Below are positions 12,401 through 22,013 of a DNA stretch of 64,000 nucleotides, one piece after another. Location: assembly GCA_023678885.1 (NCBI GenBank), contig CM043013.1, positions 24,150,791 to 24,214,790 of the forward strand, in the 5' to 3' direction. Made by a program: the position numbers and the translations under genes. Under the pieces are notes generated by a model. The model made no database searches. It was not told the origin of the DNA and worked only from the letters and a program-made list of their open reading frames with translations. Position 1 is the first letter of the stretch, and each line of letters opens with the position of its first letter. Source of the stretch: Pogostemon cablin (lineage: Eukaryota; Streptophyta; Magnoliopsida; Lamiales; Lamiaceae).

Positions 12401-13131
12401 GATGTTACAAGTAAGCGAAGGAAGCACCAATATATCTCATAGAATACCTTGCTTCATGCAAGGCTGCTTGATACTCCATTGCTCCTATGGACTGCCTCGA
12501 AAGACTGAGGTTCGCAAGGTGATCTATGCTTTCTGAAATGTGTTTGATATTGATTGCTTTTTTTTCATGGATTCTTATCATGGTTTTTGGTGACAACTAG
12601 TTTGGTCTTCGTTGAGATTATTTATTAGCAGTAACTCAAGAATTGGCCTCTGTTCTTGAGAGTATTAACTATTGACTTGCTTATTTTTATATTATTTCTT
12701 TCTTGCTGTTGGTAAGAGAGTTTGTATATTTAGTAGGCTGACACTAATAAGAATTATGTATACACACTACTATAAAGTTATTAACCCTTGTTTTATTGAA
12801 TTAGGTGGACTCTAGTGAGGTAAATATTAATTCTAATAATGTTGTATATTTAAGGAATTGAAAAGGGTTTCTTGTTAGACAAAATTATCTATGAAAAATA
12901 AATCTGACTTTGCCTATTACGTGCCTCTCCTCAGGATTCCAAATTATGTTGTAATATTATTTAGCAAGATAACTCTTGTAATTCTATTTAACTGAATGAC
13001 TAAATCGCAAATCACTGAGTGGATAATATCATCATAACAAAATTTCTGTGCTGATAATGCATTGGCATATCATCTATTTTACTCCATTGTAAATAAACAT
13101 TTTTATTTTTTAATATTCATGCAATACAACA

Positions 13132-13209
13132 TGCCATTGCTATGATCAAATCTTCAGACAAGAAGAGCCCTAGAGAAGCTGTTGAGTTTATTTTTGAACT
13201 TTTAAAGGT
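13132..13209 (+). pseudogene. Probable TAF2 exon fragment captured in CACTA-like element
   Basis: The frame IAMIKSSDKKSPREAVEFIF then ELLK ends at a good donor, AAG|GTAACT (13207). The segment SDKKSPREAVEF..LLK is characteristic of plant TFIID subunit 2 (TAF2). Only one exon is seen. It has no functional link to the PRP4-like fragment, which argues for capture from separate loci. Confidence 0.6.
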
Positions 13210-14179
13210 AACTAATTCTTGATTAATGTTTTCTGAGAGTTGATGGACCTGTTGGGTAATCTAACTGATGTTAAATGCAGTTACATTCCACTGTAATATA
13301 TGACTACACAAAATACAATTTTTTTTAGTTCTAGTATTTCTGATTCTACACTATGTAGGAGTCTTGTACAGAACACTACTGGCTGCACAGAACACTATAT
13401 GGTCTAATAAAGTAGTACATGGTAGTGAATAGGGAGGATATTTGTGTTTTGTTTCTTTTCTGATCAATATTCTTTTTCAATCAGTCAATTGCAAGTTGCA
13501 CAATGTCACTACACTAAAAACTTTCTGAAGTTATTTTCACAAAAAAAGGAATAAGAACCTCACTTACCCTATTATCACATTTTCTAGAGATTGGCAACAT
13601 GAATACATTGGTTGCTATTGTATAGTAGCTGTTGGTTTGTAATTTAGGTCTATCCTATAAAATTTATAATACTTTTTTGTGTATGTTTAGCTTGGAGCAA
13701 GTTACTTTCACCATGCAAAGTTATTTATAATACATTTTTTCAAAAATTTTGAACTTTTCAATAATTACAATAATTGTTTCCTAATATTAAGTCTTTGATG
13801 TGCCTATGAAGGATTTAGGTCTTGCTTATATATGAATAGGCATGCTTATTGCTGTACTAAAGGTGATCATTATTATAGCTCGTATACTTCTTTAAATTCA
13901 TTTTATGAAAAGGGATAGTTTTTTTTTTTAATTCCCATGTTTTATATGTTTACTATATCAATTGGTATAATAGATGCCTAGATGCCTAGATGCATTGGTA
14001 TAATAATACTGAGCAAATTCTTGCAGGTGTATTCCATTTTGTGTATTATGATGACAAATACTTATTTCACTTTTGGTAATATATGCAATGCCTATGGAGA
14101 TCAGGTCCTGAAAGTTTTTATTGCATTATATAGTGCAAATGTGTTAAGTAATTTTCTAATATGATCTTCCAAATTCTTG

Positions 14180-14335
14180 TAGTTTCTGAATGGGAGATAT
14201 GATGATTTCATGTTTTTATCTGAGAAAGATTTGAAGTCTGGAGGCCCCAATAGTGTTCATGCAATGTCTTACAGATGCGTGGATTGGAAACAATTAGTTA
14301 GGCATCTCTTGATCATGAGGTTTTAAGTTTTATTT
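14180..14335 (+). pseudogene. Unidentified host-gene exon fragment in CACTA-like element
   Basis: After an acceptor-like TTCTTGTAG the frame reads FLNGRYDDFMFLSEKDLKSG, then GPNSVHAMSYRCVDWKQLVR. Codon use and the acceptor look like a real exon, but I cannot name the protein. It lies just inside the right limit of the CACTA-like element. Confidence 0.5.
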
Positions 14336-14639
14336 ATGTAAAATTAAAGTTTAGATTTATTTAGTTAGGATATTCTTATACTTTTTAGATTTAAATGATG
14401 AATTTCTCTGTAAATTTGAAATTTTTGTAAAAACATAAATTTTGAGTTATATAGTATAATTACGTTTAATTTTATTTTAATAATAATATTAAATTATGAT
14501 AAAATTAAATATAAATAAAAGTAATAATAAAAATATGAATGACATCATATAAAAATTGATGTCTTTTTCAATAAAGACATTGGTTTTTAACCGATGATTA
14601 TCTATCCTGTGATATCCGAGCTTCTCACTACTCATTTGT

Positions 14640-14963
14640 CAATATAATTTAATTTGTGTTATGTGTATTTTATAATTATGTGATAATTATTTCTACATTT
14701 TATTTATATTTATATTTTATTTGAGACATCCGTGACAGAAATTGTGATAATATGTGAATATATGTGTGCATAAATATTTATGTGCATTAATTTGAATATA
14801 TAATTAAACAGTCTTATGTGTATAAATATATTATTTCTTAATTATTAAGTATCACACGTGTTCTAGTAATAACAATAGTGGTAAGAAAGTGTACACGTAT
14901 GTGTATTAATTTGTAAATGTATTATATCTTAGTTATTAAGTATTGCATGTATATTTGTAATGG

Positions 14964-15001
<38 letters not shown>

Positions 15002-15134
15002 AATGAAAATTGAACCTTAGTAATTAAGCAGCTGAAGTTATGTGAATGAGTTAGGTACTACTTTGTGGTCCAAGTTATGTAGACGTGGCTCATTTCTATT
15101 CTAAAAATGTGTATATGTTAACTAAAAAAATAGT

Positions 15135-15136
<2 letters not shown>
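14640..15136. other. AT-rich intergenic DNA with a diverged internal duplication
   Basis: No gene is seen. Two stretches (about 14815-14870 and 14905-14965) share TGTGTAT..AAT, TTAGTTATTAAGTAT and a TTGTAAT-like end, suggesting an old local duplication. A short (TAA)n/(TAAA)n run lies at about 14966-15003. Confidence 0.5.

Positions 15137-15199
<63 letters not shown>
15137..15199. repeat. (AT)n microsatellite
   Basis: An uninterrupted AT dinucleotide run of about 60 bp. Confidence 0.97.
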
Positions 15200-15206
<7 letters not shown>

Positions 15207-15900
15207 GATCACACAATAGCCGACTTACCTTATTTCACCTTCTATATAAACTCATTTGGCTACTTGATAAGGAGAGCATAGGCAGAAAAAAAAGAGAAAA
15301 GAGTTTGTGCCAGAACGGAAAAGAAGAGATTAGTTATAGTGCTTCACGAGATCTATAGTATTCTTACTGTCGGAATCCAGTTAAGTAGAAGTCCAACTAC
15401 AATGCATAAACATGTTATGTGTGAATTATTTGTGATTATTACGTGATAATTATGTCATGAATTATTTGTGATTAGTTTAATTATGTTATGAGTTATTTGG
15501 GATTAATTGGTGATACAAGTTGTGGATTCATGTGATTTGAAATAATATAATTGTCCTATATAGATCTGTGTGATTTGAAACTATTGAAAGTATATCTGTA
15601 TGATTCGAGAAGATATTGGTTATAAGGATATGTGTGATCCGAGATGAAGTTGTTATTCCAAAAAGGTATCCATGTGATCCAAGGTGAAGTGTTATTCTAT
15701 AAATGGATTTATGTGATTGAGGTGAAGTTGTTGTTTCAGAAGTGGATTTGTGTGAATTGAAGTTAACTTGTTGCTTTTATTGTGATTAAATATTGATATT
15801 GATGTCGTAAATGATTTTTGATGCATATTTAATTGCCCTGCTTGCATACCATGCATAATCATGAAAAGTATTTTCCTCAAAATTAATAAGATACTAATGG
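15200..15900 (+). repeat. LTR- or leader-like segment with TATA box and about 43-bp degenerate tandem repeats
   Basis: A TATA-like CTATATAAAC at about 15241-15250 precedes a purine-rich leader. From about 15500 to 15770 a unit of about 43 bp (ATGTGATCCGAGATGAAGTT type) recurs five or six times with changes. No coding sequence is visible. It may be the LTR or leader of an unrelated retroelement; no second copy lies in the window. Confidence 0.45.
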
Positions 15901-15929
15901 TGTGTGCGGCCACTATATATGCATCTCTG

Positions 15930-16095
15930 TCAGGGTTAGGAAAAATTATTCCCGACACTTTATTCTGAGTTCGGAAATATCATTCTCAGTACTTTATTCG
16001 GGGTTCGGAAAAAAAATTATCCCCAACACTCTGCCAGGGTTCGGAAAATTATTCCCGGCATTATATGCAGGGATCGAAAACGATCCGACACTAAG
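15930..16095. repeat. Short tandem repeat, unit about 36 bp, containing GGTTCGGAAAATTATTCCC
   Basis: Four to five degenerate units of the form GTTCGGAAAATTATTCCCG followed by ACACTTTATTC lie head to tail. Frames across it are not conserved. It lies just left of the gypsy LTR. Confidence 0.75.
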
Positions 16096-16099
16096 TGTG

Positions 16100-17698
16100 T
16101 CTGTTGAGCTCATTTGGAGTGTGATGAGTGTGTAAATTCACAAGTTTTGCATCATGTTTTGTGCTAGTTTTGGAGAGTTTTGAGGTGGAAATAGGTGGAA
16201 AACCTATATATATTGTGAATTAGCATGAATCAGGTGTTAGTGGAGTTATTTAAGTGGTTTTCATAGCAAAATCGGAGTGGAAGTGCCAAGAATCGAAGAG
16301 ACGAAGTCGAGACCACGCAAACCGCCAAGGAGTGGGGTGGGTTCGACCTGTTGGAGGAGGGTTCGACCTCTCCAGCAGGTCGAACCAGCGTTGAAAGAGT
16401 GCAGGAGGTGGGTTCGACCACGACTCAAGGGGTTCGACCTGTCTATCAGGTCGAACCATGGTCGAACCAGTTCGCGAGAAGATAGGTTCGACCACGACGT
16501 TACTTCCAGTAGGTGGGTTCGACCTGTGGTTTGACCTGCGGCCAGTGGTTCGACCTGTTTGCTGAGGTCAAACCATCGTGCGAGAACTTACCTTATCCGG
16601 ATTTTCGAGGCCAAAATGCGTGGGATCACTTGAAAAGCCCATTCTAAGCCCTAGAGACGTGATTACAAGTATAAAAGGAGGCTCATGCAGTCAAGGAATA
16701 CGTCCACAAGATCACCAATCACCAACAACATAATACAAGAGAGTTTAGAGAGCGTAAGATCGTGAAGCGCAAGAGGAGATTAGGAGAGCCGTGACAGAGG
16801 TTCAGCTGGAGATTCAAGTAAGATATGTCCATCTAACTATGATTATTCCTAGATCAATCATGGGCTAGAGCCACTTCGGTAGTTCTAGGGTTATGAAGGT
16901 TTCATGAGTTGATTTGTATTGCGTGTGTATACTCCGTACAACACTACTTGTGGTTTAGTTTATATAAAATTGTGCGTTTTTAATCCATACTCATAGTTGT
17001 TTTGTGCATCAATAATCGTTGTGTAGAGTCTGAATGCATAACATGGTTATTGATTGAGTGCGTTCACTAATGAGCAGGGTTTATTGTTATAATTCTAAGT
17101 GAAGGGATTCTGAGGTTTTATTAGAACCGTCTTATATGAATGTTTGTTAGTTGAATTGAATTCGGGTTAACAAGTAGGATTAAGAGTATAACTTTATAGT
17201 ACCTAAAAAGGGAGATCAAATCGGGTTAGAGTACTAAGTGCACGGGAAATAATTGATTATGATAGTACCTAGAAAGGGAGGTAAAGTATACGTCTTGCTC
17301 TGAGGATACTCATACGTGTCAAAAGCTAATCTATTTGTGTCTATAGAATAGATTTGCATGGTCTAGCGATGCGTCCATAAATCACAAGGCAGAGTCGGAC
17401 ATCGACACACGAAAATATGAATTAACGAATAAAACTGGATGGTCTGACGAACTACCTATCATCTTATTTGATCACAACAACTCTTCTCTTGTTCTTGTTA
17501 TTTATTTGCTATTCTAATTGTTACTTAGTTTTCAAACCAACAATTACAATTCTCAACATAGTCATAATTGCTAGAAAATAACTAAAGTAATATTTATCCG
17601 TCCCGTGGATTCGATATTTAACTTGGTCACCTTCGAAACTACAATTGATATCCTTCATACTTGGGGATTAAAATTGTGTGTTGAGAAAACAACCATCA
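16100..17698 (+). repeat. Gypsy 5' LTR (start approximate)
   Basis: The right end is fixed by the primer site at 17705. The left end is estimated at 16100-16140 because no second intact LTR is present to align. Bases about 16900-17520 match 39330-39990 in reverse orientation, for example the block containing GCACAAGGCAGAGTCGGACA-like sequence near 17385 and the 'GTACCTAGAAAGGGAG' blocks near 17200 and 17265. It contains the palindromic motif array at 16337-16575. Confidence 0.7.
16337..16575. repeat. GGTTCGACC / GGTCGAACC palindromic motif array in gypsy LTR
   Basis: About ten exact copies of TTCGACC or GGTCGAACC plus variants (GGTTTGACC, GGTCAAACC) lie in 240 bp. Several are paired as GGTTCGACCTG..CAGGTCGAACC, able to form hairpins. 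The same motif recurs in the interior at 19395-19920 and 22014-22365 and in the reverse LTR at 40335-40480. Confidence 0.95.
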
Positions 17699-17704
17699 AG
17701 TTTT

Positions 17705-17721
17705 TGGCGCCGTTGCCGAGG
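17705..17721 (+). other. Primer binding site for Asp tRNA (gypsy)
   Basis: TGGCGCCGTTGCCGAGG is complementary to the 3' end of plant tRNA-Asp, with one mismatch to the usual GGGGA ending. This primer is typical of Athila/Tat-type Ty3/gypsy elements. Confidence 0.92.
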
Positions 17722-17808
17722 ATGGCTTAAAATATCTTTTTGTTATTTCTAGTTTATTAGGGCTATTTTTCTTGTTTTGCTATTTTAATTTTAGTTCTTT
17801 TTAGGTGC

Positions 17809-18795
17809 ATGCTCACGAGATCAAAGAAAGGTGAACTTGAACCCTATAATCCTGAAATCGGAGCATCGTCAAGAAAGAAGAAGAAAAAGAAGAGCAAGGC
17901 AAAGACTATTGATCCAACTGAAGCTCTGAATTTTGGAGTTGAAGTTGACGAGCAGAATTCGCAGACGATTGAAGCTACAACTGAAGTTAATTCGGGAGTA
18001 GAGACAGTCAACATGGCAGAAAATTCAGATAATCTAGCCATCCAAGAGGTTTTCAGAAATAATGGGGCTGGAAATTTTGGGCTTCTAGGAGCGAGGGGAA
18101 CTAATTCAGCTTTCGATCTTCATCCCGCTCTTATTAGCATGATAGAAAGGAACTCCTTTTTAGGAGGGTCTTTTGAGGATCCACAGCAGCATCTGAACAA
18201 GTTCTTGGGCTATGCAACTACTCAAAAAGACGCAGGAGAACATGAAGATGCTAGGAAGATCCTTTTGTTCAAATTCTCGCTTACTAAAAAGGCGAGAGAT
18301 TGGTACGACACTATCAACGCAGCTGAGTGCACCACTTGGGAGCAACTGCAGTTAAGGTTCTTAGAGAGGTACATGCCACCTTCAAAGGTGTTTAAGATGA
18401 AGCAAGACATTAACCAATTTGCTATCGGTGGAGGTGAGAAATTTCATGAAGCATGGGATAGATTCAAGGACATGCTTAGGAAGTGTCCTCAACATGGGCT
18501 ATCTAAAGCTCAATATATCAGTATATTCTACAATGGATTGGACTGTGATTCACGAGTGTTATTGGATGCTTCTTCTAATGGAGCATTGCTTATAAAGTCA
18601 TTCGTAGAGGCCGAAAAGTTGTTTGAAGATATTTCGATGAATTCGAGGGATTGGCCAACTGATAGAGTTAGAGGTACTTATGTCCTTGGGAAGGTAGCTA
18701 AGGTTGAACAAGAAATGGTGAAAACAAGTAGAGAAGATGAGATCGTCTCTAGCTTGTCCAATATCAATAAGCTACTTGAATCCCAACATAAGTAA
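17809..18795 (+). CDS. Gypsy gag polyprotein, N-terminal part
   Basis: This 328-residue frame begins 88 bp after the primer site with MLTRSKKGELEPYNPE and a Lys-rich run, then carries a retrotransposon gag (capsid-like) domain at about residues 105-260. Recognisable pieces are FGLLGARGTNSAFDLHPALI, SFLGGSFEDPQQHLNKFL, ARDWYDTI, TWEQLQLRFLERYMPPSK and AWDRFKDMLRKCPQHG, the standard plant gypsy gag pattern. No CCHC zinc knuckle is seen, common in Athila-like gag. It ends at a TAA (18793-18795). The reading then continues in the same frame, switches frame near 18885 and returns near 19150, so the original gag was longer and is now broken. Confidence 0.9.
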   Translation: MLTRSKKGELEPYNPEIGASSRKKKKKKSKAKTIDPTEALNFGVEVDEQNSQTIEATTEVNSGVETVNMAENSDNLAIQEVFRNNGAGNFGLLGARGTNSAFDLHPALISMIERNSFLGGSFEDPQQHLNKFLGYATTQKDAGEHEDARKILLFKFSLTKKARDWYDTINAAECTTWEQLQLRFLERYMPPSKVFKMKQDINQFAIGGGEKFHEAWDRFKDMLRKCPQHGLSKAQYISIFYNGLDCDSRVLLDASSNGALLIKSFVEAEKLFEDISMNSRDWPTDRVRGTYVLGKVAKVEQEMVKTSREDEIVSSLSNINKLLESQHK

Positions 18796-19394
18796 ATCAG
18801 CGAATTATCTCAGCACGTACCAATCATGCAGCAGGAGTTAAAGAATGATGGACCAATCCAAGAGGAGTTGGAAGAGGCACCTATGCCATGGGTCAAAGTA
18901 TTCAAGGGACTAGGTATCCAGATCAAGGAAACAGGAACTACCAAGGGAACTATCGAGGAAACTTTAATAATCATGGTTCCCTGGGTGGTTATCAACAGCC
19001 TAGGAGGCCGGAGTTCTCATGGAGCAATCCGAATAATGCGATTCAACCTCCGATGGGTGTTGATCTGGGTGCTAAGGTGGAAGAAGGAAAACCGAGTCTT
19101 GAGGATACTGTGAACATGTATATGGCCAAGAATGATGAAAGAGTGAACCCTTGAGGCCAAACTTGAAAAGAAAATCGATGCAAACCATGAGGTTATATCT
19201 AAGCAGGTGAAGGACCTTACATTACTGATGGGGGAGATGGCAGGAAGTGTTAACAAGCTTACTCAAACTATTGAGAAGGGGAAGTTCCCGTCTCAAAGTA
19301 TTGAGAATCCAAGGTCCTGCAACGCCATCACATTGAGGTTGGAAACATAGTACGAGGGACCTATGAGACTGGAATCAAATTTGGACATGTCTAG
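18796..19394 (+). pseudogene. Gypsy gag C-terminal part (frameshifted)
   Basis: Pieces read LSQHVPIMQQELKNDG, then in another frame YPDQGNRNYQGNYRGNFNNH and PNNAIQPPMG, then in the first frame EKKIDANHEVISKQVKDLTL and MAGSVNKLTQTIEKGKFPSQ. The N/Q/G-rich stretch and the following coiled-coil are usual in gag C-termini of this lineage. At least two frameshifts and one stop interrupt it. Confidence 0.8.
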
Positions 19395-19920
19395 GGCAAG
19401 ATTCGATCATGGTTCGACCAACATTGAAGGTCGAACCATACAGGGGAAGTCGAACCAACGCACTTGACACGATCAGGAGGCATCACAGCATTGGTTCAAC
19501 CAAACTGCAGATGGTTCGACCTGGCATACAGGTCGAACCATGGTCGAACCTGATAATTTGGAGCACTCTGTTTTTCCAGAACACCAGTTCGACCAAATCA
19601 ATCATGGTTTGACCTATCCAACAGGTCGAACCCAGGTCGAACCACACAACTTGGAGCACTCTATTTTGTCGCAGCAACAGTTCGACCACGACGGACATGG
19701 TTCGACCTATCAAACAGGTCAAACCTTGGTCGAACCGGAGGGCGAAAGGAGTACAGTAGGTCGGTTCGACTTAGGTGGTCGTGGTTCGACCTACTCAACA
19801 GGTCGAATCTAGATCGAACCTCAAATTCAAAAAGAGAGTCGTTGTCCAGAAGAGCGGTTCGACCAGTACGTGTCTGGTTCGACCTGTTCCACAGGTCGAA
19901 CCCTGGTCGAACCCATCCAG
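19395..19920 (+). repeat. In-frame GGTTCGACC motif array between gag and protease
   Basis: About 4-5 units of roughly 105-115 bp lie head to tail. Each has a single GTTCGACC, then a hairpin GGTTCGACCTGT-nnn-ACAGGTCGAACC (perfect arms at 19876-19902), then another GGTCGAACC and a spacer such as ACTTGGAGCACTCT. The frame shared with gag and protease runs through it, broken only by a TAG at 19810-19812, giving repeats with STCSTGRTLVEP-like peptides. Confidence 0.92.
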
Positions 19921-20544
19921 AAGTTGTCTGTTGCTACTCCGAACACTCTCAATGATGTTAATGCTACTCCAGTAGTTCAGAATGAGCAAAGTACAGAGAT
20001 AATAGCTGAGAAAAAGTGGGAGAGAGTCAAGCGATTGAGAGCCGAAAAAGAGAAAGCGGAGAAGGTTGATCGTGATGAATGGAGAATTCCCAAAACAAAG
20101 ATACCTCCGTCGTTTCCTTACAAGCTTGTGAAGAAGGGATTGGAAGAGAAGTTCAAGAAGTTTTCAGAGATAATGAACAAGATAAGCTTGAGCATTTCTT
20201 TCTCAGAGGCAATCATGGAGATGTCGTACTATGCCCGATTTCTTAAAGACATATTGTTGAAGAAGCGGAGCTTAACCGGAATTGAAACGGTGAATTTATC
20301 TGAGAATTGCAGCTCAATCATTCAAAGGAAGCTGCCGCAAAAGACGAAGGATCCGAGGAGCTTCACTATTCTATGTGAGATCGGAAAGGGGCCGGCACGG
20401 CGAGCTTTGTGTGATCTAGGGGCAAACATCAATTTGATGTCGTTGTCCATCTTTCAGAGGCTTGGTTTGGGGGAGTTGACCCCCTACAACAGTGGTTCTC
20501 CAATTGGCGGACAGGTCGATGATGTTTCCAAAATGTATAATTGA
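19921..20544 (+). CDS. Gypsy aspartic protease region, 5' part
   Basis: The frame (open from 19870) reads VATPNTLNDVNATPVVQNEQ, a basic segment, then PPSFPYKLVKKGLEEKFKKF (pre-protease spacer of Athila/Tat elements). The protease core follows: FTILCEIGKGPARRALCDLG with ANINLMSLSIFQRLGLGELT. The catalytic triad is Asp-Leu-Gly-Ala where many proteases have Asp-Ser/Thr-Gly, but DLGA is normal in this lineage. The frame is lost near 20490, where the next frame takes over. Confidence 0.88.
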   Translation, partial: KLSVATPNTLNDVNATPVVQNEQSTEIIAEKKWERVKRLRAEKEKAEKVDRDEWRIPKTKIPPSFPYKLVKKGLEEKFKKFSEIMNKISLSISFSEAIMEMSYYARFLKDILLKKRSLTGIETVNLSENCSSIIQRKLPQKTKDPRSFTILCEIGKGPARRALCDLGANINLMSLSIFQRLGLGELTPYNSGSPIGGQVDDVSKMYN

Positions 20545-21517
20545 AGACGTTCTCGTCAAAGTGGAGAAGCTAGTCTTTCCTGTGGACTTTCTTGTGCTAG
20601 AGATAGAAGAAGACAAGGATAATATCCCTATAATCTTGGGGAGACCTTTCCTTGCTACTGCTGGAGCTATGATTAATGTTCAAAAAGGAGAGCTTAGATT
20701 GCGGATGGACAATGAAGAAGTTCTTTTCAACTTGGACAAAGCAATGAAGATGCCCATGGAGTCGCAGTGTTATAGTATTGACGTGGTGGAGGAGATTGTG
20801 AAGGAGGATATGTCTCTGATCCTGTCAAAGGATCCTCTTGAGACATGTTTGATGGAGTCTCTTACTTATCCCACTACTGAGCTTGACGGACTCTCCAACG
20901 AGGTATGTATTGAATATCTTGAGAACTTACTTTCTTTGGCTGATGCTAGGTATGCATTGGTGAAAGCTAAGGCTGAAGAAGCGAAAGGGTCTAGGAAGTA
21001 CTTGTCGTTGGAAAGAGAGAGCACTCCGATGGAAGAAAAGAAAAAGGAGCTGAAACCGTTACCGGAACACTTGACGTATGCTTATCTTGGTGACAATGAA
21101 AAAGATCCATCAGGTGATTCGAAATTCAAGAGGAAGATTGACCCGGAGGAGTCTACACGGCCATGGGATGATGGTAATTCTAATGATCATATTTTTGTGA
21201 GCGAGAAAGGTGCCGTGCTGACTGTAGACAAAGGAAGAGAAGATGATGCCTACTTGAAGCCTCCTAACTTATCACCGAATACCAACAAATTTGAAAGTCC
21301 TTACTCTCGTTCTTATCCTGACTTTGATCTTGATGGAGATAGGAGTTATTCCAAAATTGAGTGGAAGATTGACAGGAATGAGAAGAGAAAGTTTGAGAAA
21401 GGAGATTCTACTGATCGTATGGTGCATAAGAAAGGTGAGGTGGTAGGTGTGAATGATAAGAAGGGGAGAAAGTATTGGAAGGTGAGGATGCGACATGATC
21501 ATCCTCTGATCAAGTAG
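20492..21517 (+). CDS. Gypsy protease 3' part and charged C-terminal tail
   Basis: It continues the protease in a new frame: VLQLADRSMMFPKCIIEDVL, VKVEKLVFPVDFLVLEIEED and IPIILGRPFLATAGAMINVQ are the second half of the retropepsin fold (ILGRPFL flap region). After LKPLPEHLTYAYLGDNEKDP, where pol normally begins, comes a Lys/Glu/Asp-rich tail of about 140 residues without recognised domains, ending MRHDHPLIK. One shift separates it from the first half. Confidence 0.85.
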   Translation: MVLQLADRSMMFPKCIIEDVLVKVEKLVFPVDFLVLEIEEDKDNIPIILGRPFLATAGAMINVQKGELRLRMDNEEVLFNLDKAMKMPMESQCYSIDVVEEIVKEDMSLILSKDPLETCLMESLTYPTTELDGLSNEVCIEYLENLLSLADARYALVKAKAEEAKGSRKYLSLERESTPMEEKKKELKPLPEHLTYAYLGDNEKDPSGDSKFKRKIDPEESTRPWDDGNSNDHIFVSEKGAVLTVDKGREDDAYLKPPNLSPNTNKFESPYSRSYPDFDLDGDRSYSKIEWKIDRNEKRKFEKGDSTDRMVHKKGEVVGVNDKKGRKYWKVRMRHDHPLIK

Positions 21518-22013
21518 TCTTCTAAGCGGTAATCCGTCGTGACTCTCCGACGTTAAATATGAGCGCCTGTTGGGGGCTTTCCCTCCCGTTTTATTTTTTT
21601 TCATTCGTGTGTGTAAGAAATTTTTATATTTGAAGTGCTTACTTATCGGCAATTACATCTCTTTGCAAACTTAGTTTCGACTGTAGTTTTTACTAAGTTT
21701 GGGGGGTGTGATGTACTTACCTCAATAAGCATCGATAGTATAATCTTTTCTTTGTGATGTTTGTTAGGGGAGTTGGTTTTTGCGCCATATTTAAAATTTT
21801 AATCGATTTTGATGTGACGATTTTTTACAACTTGTCTAATGTTTAGTGGGTTTTGGTTGTGTTTTCTTTTACGGAGTTGCTCATGAATAATATTTTGTAG
21901 AACTAATTCTTGATGAAGTTGTGCTCTAGTTGGTACTTAATGATTCGTTTTGAGGTTTGAAGTGTGTAGGGAATGAAGAACACGCGTTTTGGAGCTTCTA
22001 GAGAGGTGGTTCG
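21518..22013 (+). other. Gypsy 3' non-coding region
   Basis: No ORF is supported. It resembles, in orientation, the interior of the minus-strand element near 35750-35900 (a TTTGCAAACTTA..TTTCGA block followed by the G-tract). Confidence 0.6.
21695..21706 (+). other. Polypurine-like tract AAGTTTGGGGGG
   Basis: The sequence equals the tracts that directly precede LTR starts at 33588 and 28615 (minus strand). Here no LTR follows, so it is probably an internal (central-type) tract. Confidence 0.65.

Larger units (their letters stand above)
2078..14615. mobile_element. CACTA-like element carrying host gene fragments (right end unresolved)
   Basis: The left end reads CACTACACCAAATTCATTG at 2078, the hallmark start of CACTA transposons. 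It is followed by about 400 bp of subterminal repeats based on GATAGACATCGGTTTT in both orientations. The same type of repeat (GATGTCTTTTTC, GACATTGGTTTTTAACCGATG) reappears at about 14555-14605, marking the right side. A clean GTAGTG right terminus was not found, so the right limit is approximate and the end may be lost. Between the ends lie spliced-looking pieces of at least two different host genes and no recognisable transposase. It is therefore best described as a non-autonomous, gene-capturing (Pack-CACTA-like) element. A complete copia element sits inside it. Confidence 0.6.

Noticed and set aside
12405..12596. Minus-strand frame with SRQSIGAMEYQAALHEARYS
   Set aside because: Looks protein-like, but no family was recognised and strand is opposite to neighbouring fragments; left out as a feature, could be another captured exon.
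14600..14640. CTCACTACTC as right end of the CACTA-like element
   Set aside because: A right terminus should read ..GTAGTG; CACTAC here is in the wrong orientation and no 3-bp duplication fits.
19395..19920. CRISPR-like appearance of regularly spaced palindromic repeats
   Set aside because: Units are imperfect, lie inside a eukaryotic retrotransposon frame, and spacers are similar to each other.
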